Shown here in pieces: positions 1 to 7,645 of a stretch of 43,709 nucleotides of DNA. A program made the translations under genes and the position numbers. Source of the stretch: Lachnospiraceae bacterium UBA4348. Its GTDB lineage: Bacteria > Bacillota > Clostridia > Lachnospirales > Lachnospiraceae. Position 1 is the stretch's first letter. Each line of letters begins with the position of its first letter. The notes below the pieces were generated by a model that was given only the letters and a program-made list of their open reading frames with translations, made no database searches and was not told the DNA's origin. The stretch lies in NCBI GenBank assembly GCA_002394165.1, contig DGTA01000105.1:10253-53961 (forward strand), written 5' to 3'.

Positions 1-529
1 TGGCCAGGTACAGGTTGGTGCCGATCCCCGCCGTGGCGGTGATGCCGGTGGACTTTAATACGTCCCGGATGATGGTCATGGCCATGACGTGGGCCGCACT
101 GGTATCCGTCCGCGCAGCCTCCTCCTCATAGAAGTGTAGATAGCCGGTGCAGTCGATAAAACACTCGTCGATAGAATAAATGTGGATGTCCGACGGGGCC
201 GCATAGCGCATGTAAATGGAGTAGATGGACACGGAGACGTGCTCATACAGGGCCATGCGCGGCACGGCGGTGATGTAGTTCACCTTTGTGCGGTGCTGCG
301 CCTCGTAGCGGCGGATCGCCTGCTTTGCCTCAAAGAGACGGGGCCTTGAGGGCACACCGATGGCTTTGAGCGCGGGAGAGACCGCCAGGCAGATGGTCTG
401 GTCGGAGCGGGAGGAATCCGCAACCAGCAGGTTGGCCCGCAGCGGGTCCAGCCCGCGGCTGACGCACTCCACGGAAGCATAGTACGATTTCAGGTCAATG
501 CAGATATAGGTTCGTTCACTGTTTTCCAT
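1..529 (-). CDS. Y-family DNA polymerase (UmuC/DinB-like), C-terminus cut by window edge
   Basis: This is the N-terminal ~176 residues of a translesion DNA polymerase that copies across damaged template. It starts MENSERTYICIDLKSYYASV, where the first Asp and the YYASVE motif match the metal-binding palm motif of the family. Near residue 130 it has YSIDECFID, the second catalytic acidic motif (S-I-D-E). The frame stays open to base 1, so the rest of the palm, thumb and little-finger domains lie outside the window. The ATG at 529-527 sits inside the last codons of the upstream repressor gene, a 14-nt overlap that suggests translational coupling. Pairing with a self-cleaving S24 regulator resembles umuDC-type mutagenesis operons. 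Whether it is nearer UmuC or DinB cannot be decided from the fragment. Confidence 0.93.
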   Translation of the reverse strand, partial: MENSERTYICIDLKSYYASVECVSRGLDPLRANLLVADSSRSDQTICLAVSPALKAIGVPSRPRLFEAKQAIRRYEAQHRTKVNYITAVPRMALYEHVSVSIYSIYMRYAAPSDIHIYSIDECFIDCTGYLHFYEEEAARTDTSAAHVMAMTIIRDVLKSTGITATAGIGTNLYLA

Positions 530-1361
530 ATTTTTCGGCGTCTGCTTCCGGCACGATCTGATCCGGGGACAGGATGCCGGTAACACGTCCGATGAGATAC
601 ACACTGTCGGCCTGGTCAAAGTGCATGGTCTTATATGCCGGATTTAAGGAGTGCAGACCGTCCTCCTCAAATACCTTGATGTAGGTCTCGTTGCCGCAGA
701 TGAAGGCGCCGACCTCGCCGGGGCGCAGATCGGAGGCCTCCGGGACGTGGCTGACCAGGACCTGGTCGCCGCTGTGATAGACTGGCTCCATGCTGTCGCC
801 GCTGACATGGAAGACACAGTCCGCCCGCTGCGTTTCCCGGGTATCGTAAACGAGGATGGGAGTTCCTTCCTCCTCAAACTCGGTGGGGTCGCCTCTGCCG
901 GCGGCCAGTGACCTGGCGTAGCAGATGAGCTGCCGCACGGGCCGGGCATCTGCAGCCTCCTGAGCGGCGATCAGTCCGTCCACCAGCTGCTCCGTTACCG
1001 CATAGTGGGCGGGGGAGAGTTGCCGGATGCGTCCGATGAGCTGCTGCTCCTTAGCGGTCAGCGTATCGGACGGCCCCTGCAGGCCGAAAAGGTCATAGAG
1101 GGAGATGCCGAGCGCCGCACACAGGTCCGGGACCAGATTGAGATCGGGACGTCCGCGGCCGTTCTCCCAGTTGGAGACGGCATTGGCTGTGACTCCGACG
1201 GCCTTTGCCAGCGCCTTCTGCTCCAGTCCGGCCTTCTCGCGCCAGAAGCGGATCCGGTCGCAGACAATGGGCAGCGACGGTTTTTCAACGGTTTTTCCGG
1301 TCGTTAAGTCTACGATCCTGCAGACCGGGGCGGCAGGGCGGGGAATGCTTCTGCGCGGCAT
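516..1361 (-). CDS. XRE-family repressor with LexA/UmuD-type S24 self-cleaving domain
   Basis: A 281-residue cytoplasmic regulator. Residues ~34-93 form an XRE helix-turn-helix (LEQKALAKAVGVTANAVSNW) after an N-terminal extension of about 33 residues. The C-terminal half is a peptidase S24 domain with Ser190 (GDSMEP) and Lys229 (TYIKVF) as the expected catalytic dyad. An Ala154-Gly155 bond (SLAAGRG) sits where LexA/CI-type proteins cut themselves. In this family, RecA-stimulated self-cleavage inactivates the repressor; that this happens here is inferred. The start has an AGGAAGG ribosome site 8-9 nt upstream. It overlaps the Y-family polymerase gene by 14 nt, so it probably represses its own operon and polymerase synthesis until DNA damage. 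Confidence 0.93.
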   Translation of the reverse strand: MPRRSIPRPAAPVCRIVDLTTGKTVEKPSLPIVCDRIRFWREKAGLEQKALAKAVGVTANAVSNWENGRGRPDLNLVPDLCAALGISLYDLFGLQGPSDTLTAKEQQLIGRIRQLSPAHYAVTEQLVDGLIAAQEAADARPVRQLICYARSLAAGRGDPTEFEEEGTPILVYDTRETQRADCVFHVSGDSMEPVYHSGDQVLVSHVPEASDLRPGEVGAFICGNETYIKVFEEDGLHSLNPAYKTMHFDQADSVYLIGRVTGILSPDQIVPEADAEKYGKQ

Positions 1362-1684
1362 GGGGATTACCTTCCTTTCCTGGGGGAGTACATAAAAGGG
1401 CGGTTAAACTGTGATGTGAGAACATCCTAGCACATAAATGAAAGGATGTAAAGAAGAAAATACGCGCAGAAATGTATGCGAAGAGTAAGTGGTCTCTCCC
1501 TGAATTCGTGCATATATACAAAAATGGCTATATAATATCGGCTTAAAACGACATTTTCGAGTTTCATCTACGGTTATTTATGTAGTATACTATTAGATGG
1601 CGTGTGATTGATTTGTACGCCATTAAAAAGTGTACCATTAAATATAGAATTGGCATCATGGGGAAGCAGGAGGTAGATGGACAG
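1362..1684. other. Divergent intergenic region between S24 repressor and HTH gene
   Basis: This AT-rich stretch separates two divergent DNA-binding proteins. It holds the repressor promoter/operator (1422-1452), a possible plus-strand -10 TATACT at 1586-1591 with no convincing -35, and a 7-bp inverted repeat (ATGGCGT 1597-1603, ACGCCAT 1617-1623). It also has two near-copies of TGTAC-CCATTAAA at about 1615-1627 and 1631-1642. The frame of the HTH protein is open from a GTG at 1604, but no ribosome site precedes it and the inverted repeat covers it, so I treat this as regulatory DNA. Confidence 0.5.
1422..1452 (-). promoter_or_regulatory. Promoter and palindromic operator of the S24 repressor/polymerase operon
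   Basis: On the minus strand TTTACA (1452-1447), a 17-nt spacer and TAGGAT (1429-1424) make a good sigma-A promoter about 60 bp before the repressor start. A perfect 7-bp inverted repeat, ACATCCT at 1422-1428 and AGGATGT at 1443-1449 with 14 nt between, has one arm on each promoter hexamer. A dimeric repressor bound here would block RNA polymerase, so autorepression by the adjacent XRE-S24 protein is the natural inference. No canonical B. subtilis-type GAAC-N4-GTTC box was seen. Confidence 0.6.
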
Positions 1685-2128
1685 ATGAGTCGCCAAAAGG
1701 TCGACAGCAATGCAGAAGCAGAAAAGAAGATCCCATCGGTGGGTCTTGTCAATGAGATATGGGATAAACGCAGAAAATCCAACCTGGTCAAATGGCTGAT
1801 GGCAAAATCCAATGTGAGCATGGAGGAGATGGCAGATTATCTTGACTGTTCCAAACAATACCTGAACAACAAATTCAGCCGTGACTGCTTCTCCATGGAA
1901 GATACGGTCATCGCGGCCTACGCGTGTGACTGTACACTGGCGGTCATGTCCAACGACGGCAGGAATATCCAGAGGCTCGATCCCGAAGAATTCTTATCCG
2001 GTGATGAGGAGGCCTGGAAGAGGGTGACCGCCCTTCGGGACAAGAGTGTCAGGAACAGGCGAGCCGAGTATGAGCAGAGAAAGGCGGAACTGGAAAGAAT
2101 GCGCCGGGAATATGGATTTGAGGACTAA
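1685..2128 (+). CDS. Small helix-turn-helix protein, function unknown
   Basis: A 147-residue soluble protein. Residues ~32-90 look like a phage-repressor-type helix-turn-helix: SMEEMADYLDCSKQYLNNKF reads as the two central helices, followed by a helix containing MEDTVIAAYACDC. The C-terminal ~35 residues are highly charged and probably form one long helix (RRAEYEQRKAELERMRREYG). I chose the ATG at 1685 because AGGAGGT lies 10 nt upstream; in-frame starts at 1604 and 1658 have no ribosome site. It is divergent from the S24 repressor and followed by a hairpin terminator at 2140-2178. The target is unknown; autoregulation through the inverted repeat at 1597-1623 is possible. Confidence 0.75.
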   Translation: MSRQKVDSNAEAEKKIPSVGLVNEIWDKRRKSNLVKWLMAKSNVSMEEMADYLDCSKQYLNNKFSRDCFSMEDTVIAAYACDCTLAVMSNDGRNIQRLDPEEFLSGDEEAWKRVTALRDKSVRNRRAEYEQRKAELERMRREYGFED

Positions 2129-2139
2129 AGAATAATGCG

Positions 2140-2178
2140 GTGAGTCAGTAGAGGATGTATCTTCTGACTCACTTTTTT
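2140..2178 (+). terminator. Rho-independent terminator after the HTH gene
   Basis: GTGAGTCAG (2140-2148) pairs perfectly with CTGACTCAC (2164-2172), with further partial pairing inside, and six T residues follow (2173-2178). It lies 11 nt after the stop codon. The hairpin is also one copy of a repeated palindrome whose second copy lies inverted at 2181-2210. Confidence 0.8.
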
Positions 2179-2180
2179 AA

Positions 2181-2210
2181 TGAGTCGGAAGATACGTCCC
2201 CTGCTCACTC
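2181..2210 (-). repeat. Inverted second copy of the terminator palindrome
   Basis: The reverse complement of 2181-2210 matches 2142-2171 at 25 of 30 positions by hand alignment, including the shared block GTATCTTC. The two copies therefore form a larger inverted repeat between the convergent HTH and phosphatase genes. This copy also contains the GTCCCCTG core found in the 23-nt palindromes elsewhere in the window. Confidence 0.7.
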
Positions 2211-2227
2211 GCCCTGTCCCATGCGCT

Positions 2228-4048
2228 TCATCCGTGGTAAACCAGGCAGAGCGACGTCATATCATCATACTGCTCCGCGCCTTCCATAAAGGCTTCGATG
2301 CGTTCGGTCACCTTTGCGATGATCTGTCCGGGCGCATCGTCCTTGTCGAGCTGGTTGAGGGTATAGATGAGGCGGTTTTCGGTAAACTGGCTCCTGTCGG
2401 GGCCGACGGCTTCGGTCAGGCCGTCCGTGTAGAGGAAAAGGACGTCGCCGGGCTCAAGATCGTAGTGTTCGTCCGTGCAGGTGATCTGTTCGAGTACGCC
2501 GATCATGGGAGAGTGCCTGGAAACGAGCGGCGCGAAAGGCATGCCGCTGCGGCGGAGTGCGGGATTCTCATGCCCGGCGTTTGCACAGACCAGATGGCCC
2601 GTTGACAGGGTGAGTATTCCCAGCCATACGGTGCAGAACATATTGGAATCGTTGCCTTCGATGAGGCGGAGATTGACATCCTCAAGGATCGCGGCAGGAG
2701 TGCCGCCAAGCAGCGTCCTGTCCTTGAGCATGGTCTTGGAAAGTGCCATGAACAGGGAGGCAGGGACTCCCTTGCCGGACACATCGGCGATGGTCAGGGC
2801 AAGGTGGTCATCGTCGATCAGATACAGGTCGTAAAAATCGCCGCCGACTTCCCTGGCCGGGAGCATGGAGGCGTACAGGTCGAACTCGTGGTGCTCCGGA
2901 AAGGGCGGGAAGGTCTTGGGGAGCAGAGATTCCTGGATGCCGGAGGCGATGGACAGCTCCGTATCGATCCGCTCCGTCTGCGCTGTCACTTTCGTGAGGC
3001 GGCTGACATAGGAGGAGAGCTCTTCCTCCATTCGTTTCATGGCATCGGCCAGCGATTCGATCTCATCGCCGGTGCGGATATTCAGCTCGCTGAAATAGGT
3101 GCCGATCTGGGCGGCCGTCTGCGAACGGGCGGTGTCAGCCGTGTAGGCGTTGGCGGCTTTGCTCATCAACCGGATGGGGTTGACCATGAGGGTGCGGGTG
3201 ATCCGGTAGGCGATCAGGGCCAGAATGCCGGCGGCCAGGAAGATCGTCAGCAGGTACTGCCGTACGAATTTTTCCAGGTCGATGGCAACATAATCATAGG
3301 AGTCAACGACCTCAACATAGGCAATGATCTCTCCCGTATCGGGGTGATAGTAAGGAGCAATACTGGAGAAGTAGGCCCCGCGCATGCGGGAAGCTCCGTA
3401 GCTTATACTGAAGCGTCCCTGGCTTCCTCCTTTGACGTAATCAGCAAATCCCTTATGGTATTCGCTGATATCGCCCGCGGCGTCCAGTCCGTTCTTGTAC
3501 GAGGAATCACGCAGCGCATAGAAGACGCTGACTTCAAGTTCCCTGATGGGATCGATGATAAAAATGTGGATGCTGAACACCTCGTTTTCCCGGGCGACCG
3601 CCGGCAGGACCGATTCGGCTTCAAAAAATGCCGGGGTGGCTACGCCGTCGAAGCGGGCGGAAAACTCCCCCATGGCGCCTGAGTAATCCTCGATGGCCTG
3701 GTCGACCTCTTCATCCGTGTATTCTTTTCCCCGCCCGTCCAGACGGTTTTCAAGGATCCGCTCCTTCCACTCAATATCTTCTTTTATTTCGGAGGGAATG
3801 CTCTCATAGATATCTCTCACCTGCCCGATATATTTCACGGCATCCGCGTTGTCCATCATCAGGGCGATCGTACGGGCCAGCTCCCAGGTATCCGTTTCGT
3901 ACTGCCTGACCTGGCGGATATTGTGGATCCTGGCGCCGATGAGCATGGAGACGCCGCTCAGGACGATCGTAAGCAGAAGGACCCCGAGAATGGTCCTGGC
4001 GGAAAGTGAAAGATGAAGGGCTCTTTTTTTGCGGCCGGCTGGTGACAT
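2228..4048 (-). CDS. Membrane-anchored SpoIIE/RsbU-type serine phosphatase with HAMP domain
   Basis: A 606-residue PPM-type phosphatase. Residues ~19-40 are a first membrane helix, ~41-262 an extracytoplasmic sensor region, ~264-283 a second membrane helix, ~284-345 a HAMP linker, ~346-372 a coiled-coil-like linker, and ~380-606 the SpoIIE catalytic domain. Metal-binding motifs GGDFYD (402-407) and DVSGKG (422-427) are intact, and ILTLSTGHLVCANAGHENP is typical of the fold. Family members dephosphorylate STAS anti-anti-sigma proteins, releasing a sigma factor or other target. No STAS partner is adjacent; the nearest candidates are the STAS and RsbW-like proteins at 21271-22031, a link that is only inference. 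The extracellular ligand is unknown. Confidence 0.93.
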   Translation of the reverse strand: MSPAGRKKRALHLSLSARTILGVLLLTIVLSGVSMLIGARIHNIRQVRQYETDTWELARTIALMMDNADAVKYIGQVRDIYESIPSEIKEDIEWKERILENRLDGRGKEYTDEEVDQAIEDYSGAMGEFSARFDGVATPAFFEAESVLPAVARENEVFSIHIFIIDPIRELEVSVFYALRDSSYKNGLDAAGDISEYHKGFADYVKGGSQGRFSISYGASRMRGAYFSSIAPYYHPDTGEIIAYVEVVDSYDYVAIDLEKFVRQYLLTIFLAAGILALIAYRITRTLMVNPIRLMSKAANAYTADTARSQTAAQIGTYFSELNIRTGDEIESLADAMKRMEEELSSYVSRLTKVTAQTERIDTELSIASGIQESLLPKTFPPFPEHHEFDLYASMLPAREVGGDFYDLYLIDDDHLALTIADVSGKGVPASLFMALSKTMLKDRTLLGGTPAAILEDVNLRLIEGNDSNMFCTVWLGILTLSTGHLVCANAGHENPALRRSGMPFAPLVSRHSPMIGVLEQITCTDEHYDLEPGDVLFLYTDGLTEAVGPDRSQFTENRLIYTLNQLDKDDAPGQIIAKVTERIEAFMEGAEQYDDMTSLCLVYHG

Positions 4049-4149
4049 GAAAATATCCTTCCTGAAATATGTCGGTGCTTTGCTTTATTAATGGAATGAT
4101 ACCGCACGCCGTGAGGGAAAGCAAGAACATGAAAGGCGGCATCATCCGG

Positions 4150-4178
4150 TTGCTATTTTACACGGTTTTCGGTAAAAT
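4150..4178 (+). promoter_or_regulatory. Candidate promoter of the sugar operon
   Basis: TTGCTA (4150-4155), a 17-nt spacer and TAAAAT (4173-4178) form a sigma-A-like promoter 41 bp before the FGGY kinase start. A short inverted repeat TTTTAC (4156-4161) / GTAAAA (4172-4177) spans the spacer and -10 and could be an operator. No catabolite or sugar regulator gene lies beside it. Confidence 0.5.
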
Positions 4179-4218
4179 TTCAGTGAACATATTATCCCGA
4201 TAAGAAGGAGAAAATATT

Positions 4219-5538
4219 ATGAAGGTGATCGGTTTGGATACGGGTACGACCACGATCAGCGCGGTGGTACTGGATTTGGATGCTGACAGTGTGCTGGACA
4301 GCCGTACGATCCCAAACGGCAGCCACCTGGAGAGCCCGAATGAGTGGGAGCATATTCAGAATGCGGACAGTGTGGTCACACGGGCCCGTACGGTCCTGGA
4401 TGAGCTGCTTAAGCTGCATCCCGACACAGCCCGGATCGGCCTGACCGGCCAGATGCACGGAATGGTGTATACGGATGAAGAGGGCCGGAGCGTGAGCCCG
4501 CTCTATACCTGGCAGGACCAGCGCGCCGGACTTAGACGCGAGGGGGACGATCCGCGCAGCGTGGTGGAGCGGCTGAGAGAGGATTTCGCACTCTCTGCCA
4601 GCGCCGGGTTCGGGACGGCGACGCACTGCTGGCACACGGAAAACGGCTCGGTGCCGTCGAAGGCGGTTTCTTTCTGTACGATACCGGATTTTCTGGGGAT
4701 GCACCTCACCGGGCGGAAAAGGCCGCTGCAGCACATCAGCATGGCAGCCAGCATGGGCTGCTTCGATATCCGGAAAAAAGCCTTTGATAAGGAGGCGCTT
4801 TCGCGGTTCGGGGCGGATGTATCCCTGCTGCCGGAGGTGACGGACAAGTTTGCGGTGCTCGGCACGTACCGGGGTATTCCGGTGACGGCGGCCGTGGGAG
4901 ACAATCAGGCGAGTTACCTCGGATCGGCCGGGCTTGAGGAGAATACCGTGCTGCTCAACATCGGCACCGGCGGGCAGATCTCCGTGCTGGTACCGGAGAT
5001 CGTCCAGACCCGCGACATTGAATGCCGGCCTCTGACCGCCGATCATTTCCTGGCGGTCGGATCCTCGCTTTGCGGGGGCAGGGCGTATGCCATCCTGGAG
5101 AAATTCTTTCGCCTGTATGCGGCCGGTCCGGGAGGCGAGGCGGAGCCTCAGTATGACAGGATGATCGCCATGGCGCTTCATGAGATGCCGCTGGCCGATC
5201 CGCCGCTGGCAGCGACCACCTTTAACGGATCGAGGTCCGACCCGTCGCTCAGGGGCAGCATCATTAATCTTACCGAGGACAATTTCACTCCCGGCAACCT
5301 GGTCTGGGCAGTGCTCTGCGGCATCTGCGGCGAGCTGCATCAAATGTTTGAGCAGGTGCAGGAGAAGACAGGGATCACCATCCGGTCCCTGGTCGGATCG
5401 GGCAACGGCCTTCGAAAGAACGGGATATTGCAGCGCATCGCCTCCGATCAGTTCGGGGCACAGCTGGTGATGAGCCGCTACGTGGAAGAGGCGGCGTGCG
5501 GAGCGGCGAAGAGCTCCGTTATGGATATGGAAGAGTGA
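4219..5538 (+). CDS. FGGY-family carbohydrate kinase (sedoheptulokinase-like)
   Basis: A 439-residue cytoplasmic sugar or polyol kinase that should phosphorylate a free substrate with ATP. The N-terminal phosphate motif GLDTGTTTISAV (5-16), GLTGQMHGMV (74-83) and TWQDQRAG (97-104) are FGGY hallmarks. Asp228 in AVGDNQASYLG is the expected catalytic base, followed by the ATP-site stretch LLNIGTGGQIS and the C-terminal GSGNGLRKN motif. Length is at the short end of the family and fits the sedoheptulokinase-like branch, but substrate cannot be read from sequence. The ribosome site AGAAGGAGA lies 8 nt before the ATG. It leads an operon with an IolE-like isomerase/epimerase and a Gfo/Idh/MocA dehydrogenase, so a rare sugar, ketose or polyol is likely. 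Confidence 0.88.
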   Translation: MKVIGLDTGTTTISAVVLDLDADSVLDSRTIPNGSHLESPNEWEHIQNADSVVTRARTVLDELLKLHPDTARIGLTGQMHGMVYTDEEGRSVSPLYTWQDQRAGLRREGDDPRSVVERLREDFALSASAGFGTATHCWHTENGSVPSKAVSFCTIPDFLGMHLTGRKRPLQHISMAASMGCFDIRKKAFDKEALSRFGADVSLLPEVTDKFAVLGTYRGIPVTAAVGDNQASYLGSAGLEENTVLLNIGTGGQISVLVPEIVQTRDIECRPLTADHFLAVGSSLCGGRAYAILEKFFRLYAAGPGGEAEPQYDRMIAMALHEMPLADPPLAATTFNGSRSDPSLRGSIINLTEDNFTPGNLVWAVLCGICGELHQMFEQVQEKTGITIRSLVGSGNGLRKNGILQRIASDQFGAQLVMSRYVEEAACGAAKSSVMDMEE

Positions 5539-5576
5539 AAGAGGAAACAGATCATATCAGACAGGAAGGAGAGACC

Positions 5577-6392
5577 ATGTCAAAGATCATGTACGGAAGC
5601 CAGACTTATCCCTGGCAGATGAATGTGGAGAAATTCCACGGACAGGTCCCCCATATGGTGAGCGTGCTCAAGGAGGCGGGCTTTACCGGTATGGAGGCCG
5701 AGATCGTCATGCTTGGCGATTATTATAAAGACTGGAGGAAATTTAAGGAGGTGCTCGACAAGGAGGGCATCACCTTTGCTGCGCTGGCGGTGCACGAGGA
5801 CTGGCTTCTGGAGCAGGAGACCGACGGTGAGAGGGAACGCCTCGACGAGGCGATCGAGTTCCTGACTCATTTCCCCGCCTCGAAGCTGATGCTCTGCCAT
5901 GTGGCGGCGGATCCCGTCAGGGAGCACAATCTCTATGAAAAGCAGAAGAACCAGCTCTCCTGCCTGGCTGCGATCGCCATGCGTTCCCGTGAGCGGGGCG
6001 TGGTGCCGGTCTATCATCCCAATTCCGGGCCGAACTCGATTTTCCGCTATGAGAGCGATTATCACATCATGTTCGATACGCTCTACAGCAGCGGGATCGG
6101 CTATGCGCCGGATGTAGGGCATATGGCGAACGGCGGGATCGATCCCCTCGCGGTGATCATGGAGAACCGCGAGATCGTGCAGCATGTTCATTTCAAGGAT
6201 ATGACCGCTGATCATAACTGGACTACCATGGGTACCGGAGTCATCGATTTTGAGTCGATCGTCCGGTTCCTGGAGGAGACCGATTACCGCGGATGGATCA
6301 TGACCGAGGACGAGTCCCCGGATGCGGTGGCCGATTCGGACGGCGTGGTGCTGGCGGACGGCGCTTATATGGCAAAAATCTCGCACCGGTAA
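5577..6392 (+). CDS. Sugar phosphate isomerase/epimerase, IolE-like TIM barrel
   Basis: A 271-residue member of the xylose-isomerase-like TIM-barrel family (AP endonuclease 2 fold). Motifs expected to bind the divalent metal are present in order: GFTGMEAEI, YHPNSGPNS, GYAPDVGHM, HVHFKDM and MTEDES. The HVHFKDM...GTGVIDF pair is typical of inosose dehydratases and ketose 3-epimerases. The ATG at 5577 is chosen for the AGGAAGGAGA site just upstream; a longer open frame to 5496 lacks one. It starts 38 nt after the FGGY kinase, in the same operon. Dehydration or epimerisation of a keto-polyol or ketose is the likely reaction; the substrate is not determined. Confidence 0.85.
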   Translation: MSKIMYGSQTYPWQMNVEKFHGQVPHMVSVLKEAGFTGMEAEIVMLGDYYKDWRKFKEVLDKEGITFAALAVHEDWLLEQETDGERERLDEAIEFLTHFPASKLMLCHVAADPVREHNLYEKQKNQLSCLAAIAMRSRERGVVPVYHPNSGPNSIFRYESDYHIMFDTLYSSGIGYAPDVGHMANGGIDPLAVIMENREIVQHVHFKDMTADHNWTTMGTGVIDFESIVRFLEETDYRGWIMTEDESPDAVADSDGVVLADGAYMAKISHR

Positions 6393-6452
6393 GAAGTGTG
6401 TTTTTCGGATACAGCAGACTGAGTATTGAGAATGAATGAAGGAGAAATTGAA

Positions 6453-7571
6453 ATGGCAAAACATACAGTGGCGATCATGGGCCTGGGCGTTCGGGGAAAG
6501 ACTCATTTAAAGGCGCTTCTTGAGAACGGTGACCGGTATGAGGTGGTCGGCCTGTGCGATATCAGGCCGGAGGTGATGGACAGTGTCTGCGGGATGTTCG
6601 GACTGGATGTCCCGAAATTTACGGACGTGGAGGAAATGCTCGCGCAGACGAAACCTGAGGTGTTTGTGTTCGTCACTTACCCGAATCTGCGCCTTTCCAT
6701 GATCGAACTGGCAGTGAAATACGGGATCAAGGCGGTCTCCTTTGAAAAGCCCATGGCCGAGGACATGGCCGAGGCGAAGAAGATGACGCAGCTGTGCATT
6801 GACAACGGCATCAAAGCGGTCGTATGCCATCAGCAGAAGTATCTCAAACAGATGCAGGACCTGAAGAAGAAGGTCGACCGGGGAGACCTGGGCGAGGTGA
6901 AAAAGATCTTTGCGGAATGCCAGCCGTGGATGGCGCAGCTGGGAACCCACTATATGGATTACATGATCTGGGCCAACGGCGGACACCGGGCGAAATCGGT
7001 CATCGGCCACGTACACGGGCCGGCGACGCTGTCAGACGATCATCCCTCACCGGATTTCATTTTCGGAGAGGTGTTGTTCGAGAACGGCGCGCGCGGTTAT
7101 CTGGAATGCGGCTACTATGCGGAGCAGCATAATCCGGATATGTACCGTGATGTCGATAACCGCCTGACCGTATGGGGCACCGAGGGCTATGCCTACGCCG
7201 AGACCGACGGCTTCTGGGGCGAGTGCAGCAAAGCGACCGGCGGAAAGCTGGTGACCGGCAAGGAGCCGGGCTGGTATCATTTCCAGGAGAAAGAGATCCA
7301 GACACCGTATTATGCTGAGTATGCCGACTGGCTGGATGATGACGCCAAACCTCATTCCTGCAACATCGAAACGGCTTACCACGGCTATGAGATCCTGGAG
7401 GCCATCTGCATTGCGGCCCTGGACAACCGCCGCGTGGACCTGCCGCTGACGGATTTCTCGTATGAGCCCGTGATGGAGCGGATGAAGAAGGAACTTCCGG
7501 CATTCCCGGGCTGTGACAGCGCTCCCAGGGATCTTTACAAGGGAGACTGGGACAGACCTGAGCGGGACTGA
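6453..7571 (+). CDS. Gfo/Idh/MocA-family NAD(P)-dependent oxidoreductase
   Basis: A 372-residue dehydrogenase. The N-terminal Rossmann fold shows VAIMGLGVRGKTHLKAL with the nucleotide-binding GxGxxG, then VVGLCDI. The family motif EKPMAED follows, with the catalytic lysine in EKP, and the C-terminal half is the alpha/beta dimer and substrate domain. An HYMDYMIW helix lies where the family carries its active-site His/Asp pair. The start at 6453 has AAGGAG 8 nt upstream. With the IolE-like neighbour this suggests oxidation of an inositol, polyol or pyranose, as in inositol or sugar-acid pathways. No transporter or regulator is included in the operon, so the substrate must enter by a system encoded elsewhere. 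Confidence 0.88.
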   Translation: MAKHTVAIMGLGVRGKTHLKALLENGDRYEVVGLCDIRPEVMDSVCGMFGLDVPKFTDVEEMLAQTKPEVFVFVTYPNLRLSMIELAVKYGIKAVSFEKPMAEDMAEAKKMTQLCIDNGIKAVVCHQQKYLKQMQDLKKKVDRGDLGEVKKIFAECQPWMAQLGTHYMDYMIWANGGHRAKSVIGHVHGPATLSDDHPSPDFIFGEVLFENGARGYLECGYYAEQHNPDMYRDVDNRLTVWGTEGYAYAETDGFWGECSKATGGKLVTGKEPGWYHFQEKEIQTPYYAEYADWLDDDAKPHSCNIETAYHGYEILEAICIAALDNRRVDLPLTDFSYEPVMERMKKELPAFPGCDSAPRDLYKGDWDRPERD

Positions 7572-7593
7572 TCCTGAAGGCGGCCTTCCGGGA

Positions 7594-7632
7594 ATCCGGT
7601 CAGTAGATTCGGTCAGTCAATCTGGCCAGTAA
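7594..7632 (+). repeat. Three tandem 13-bp direct repeats before the hydrolase gene
   Basis: ATCCGGTCAGTAG (7594-7606), ATTCGGTCAGTCA (7607-7619) and ATCTGGCCAGTAA (7620-7632) are consecutive diverged copies of one 13-bp unit. The array ends exactly where the ribosome site AAGGAGA of the hydrolase begins. It could be a product of slippage or a multi-site regulator-binding array. Confidence 0.7.
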
Positions 7633-7645
7633 AGGAGATAAGACA

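Noticed and set aside
1604..1684. N-terminal extension of the HTH protein from a GTG at 1604
   Set aside because: No ribosome site precedes 1604, and AGGAGGT is correctly placed for the ATG at 1685.
1362..1684. Search for a canonical GAAC-N4-GTTC SOS box at the repressor/polymerase promoter
   Set aside because: Only an isolated GAAC at 1420-1423 is present with no matching GTTC half, so the ACATCCT palindrome is the better operator candidate.
4192..5343. Long minus-strand open frame of 383 codons opposite the FGGY kinase
   Set aside because: It is the antisense shadow of a well-supported kinase gene in GC-rich DNA, with no family motif.
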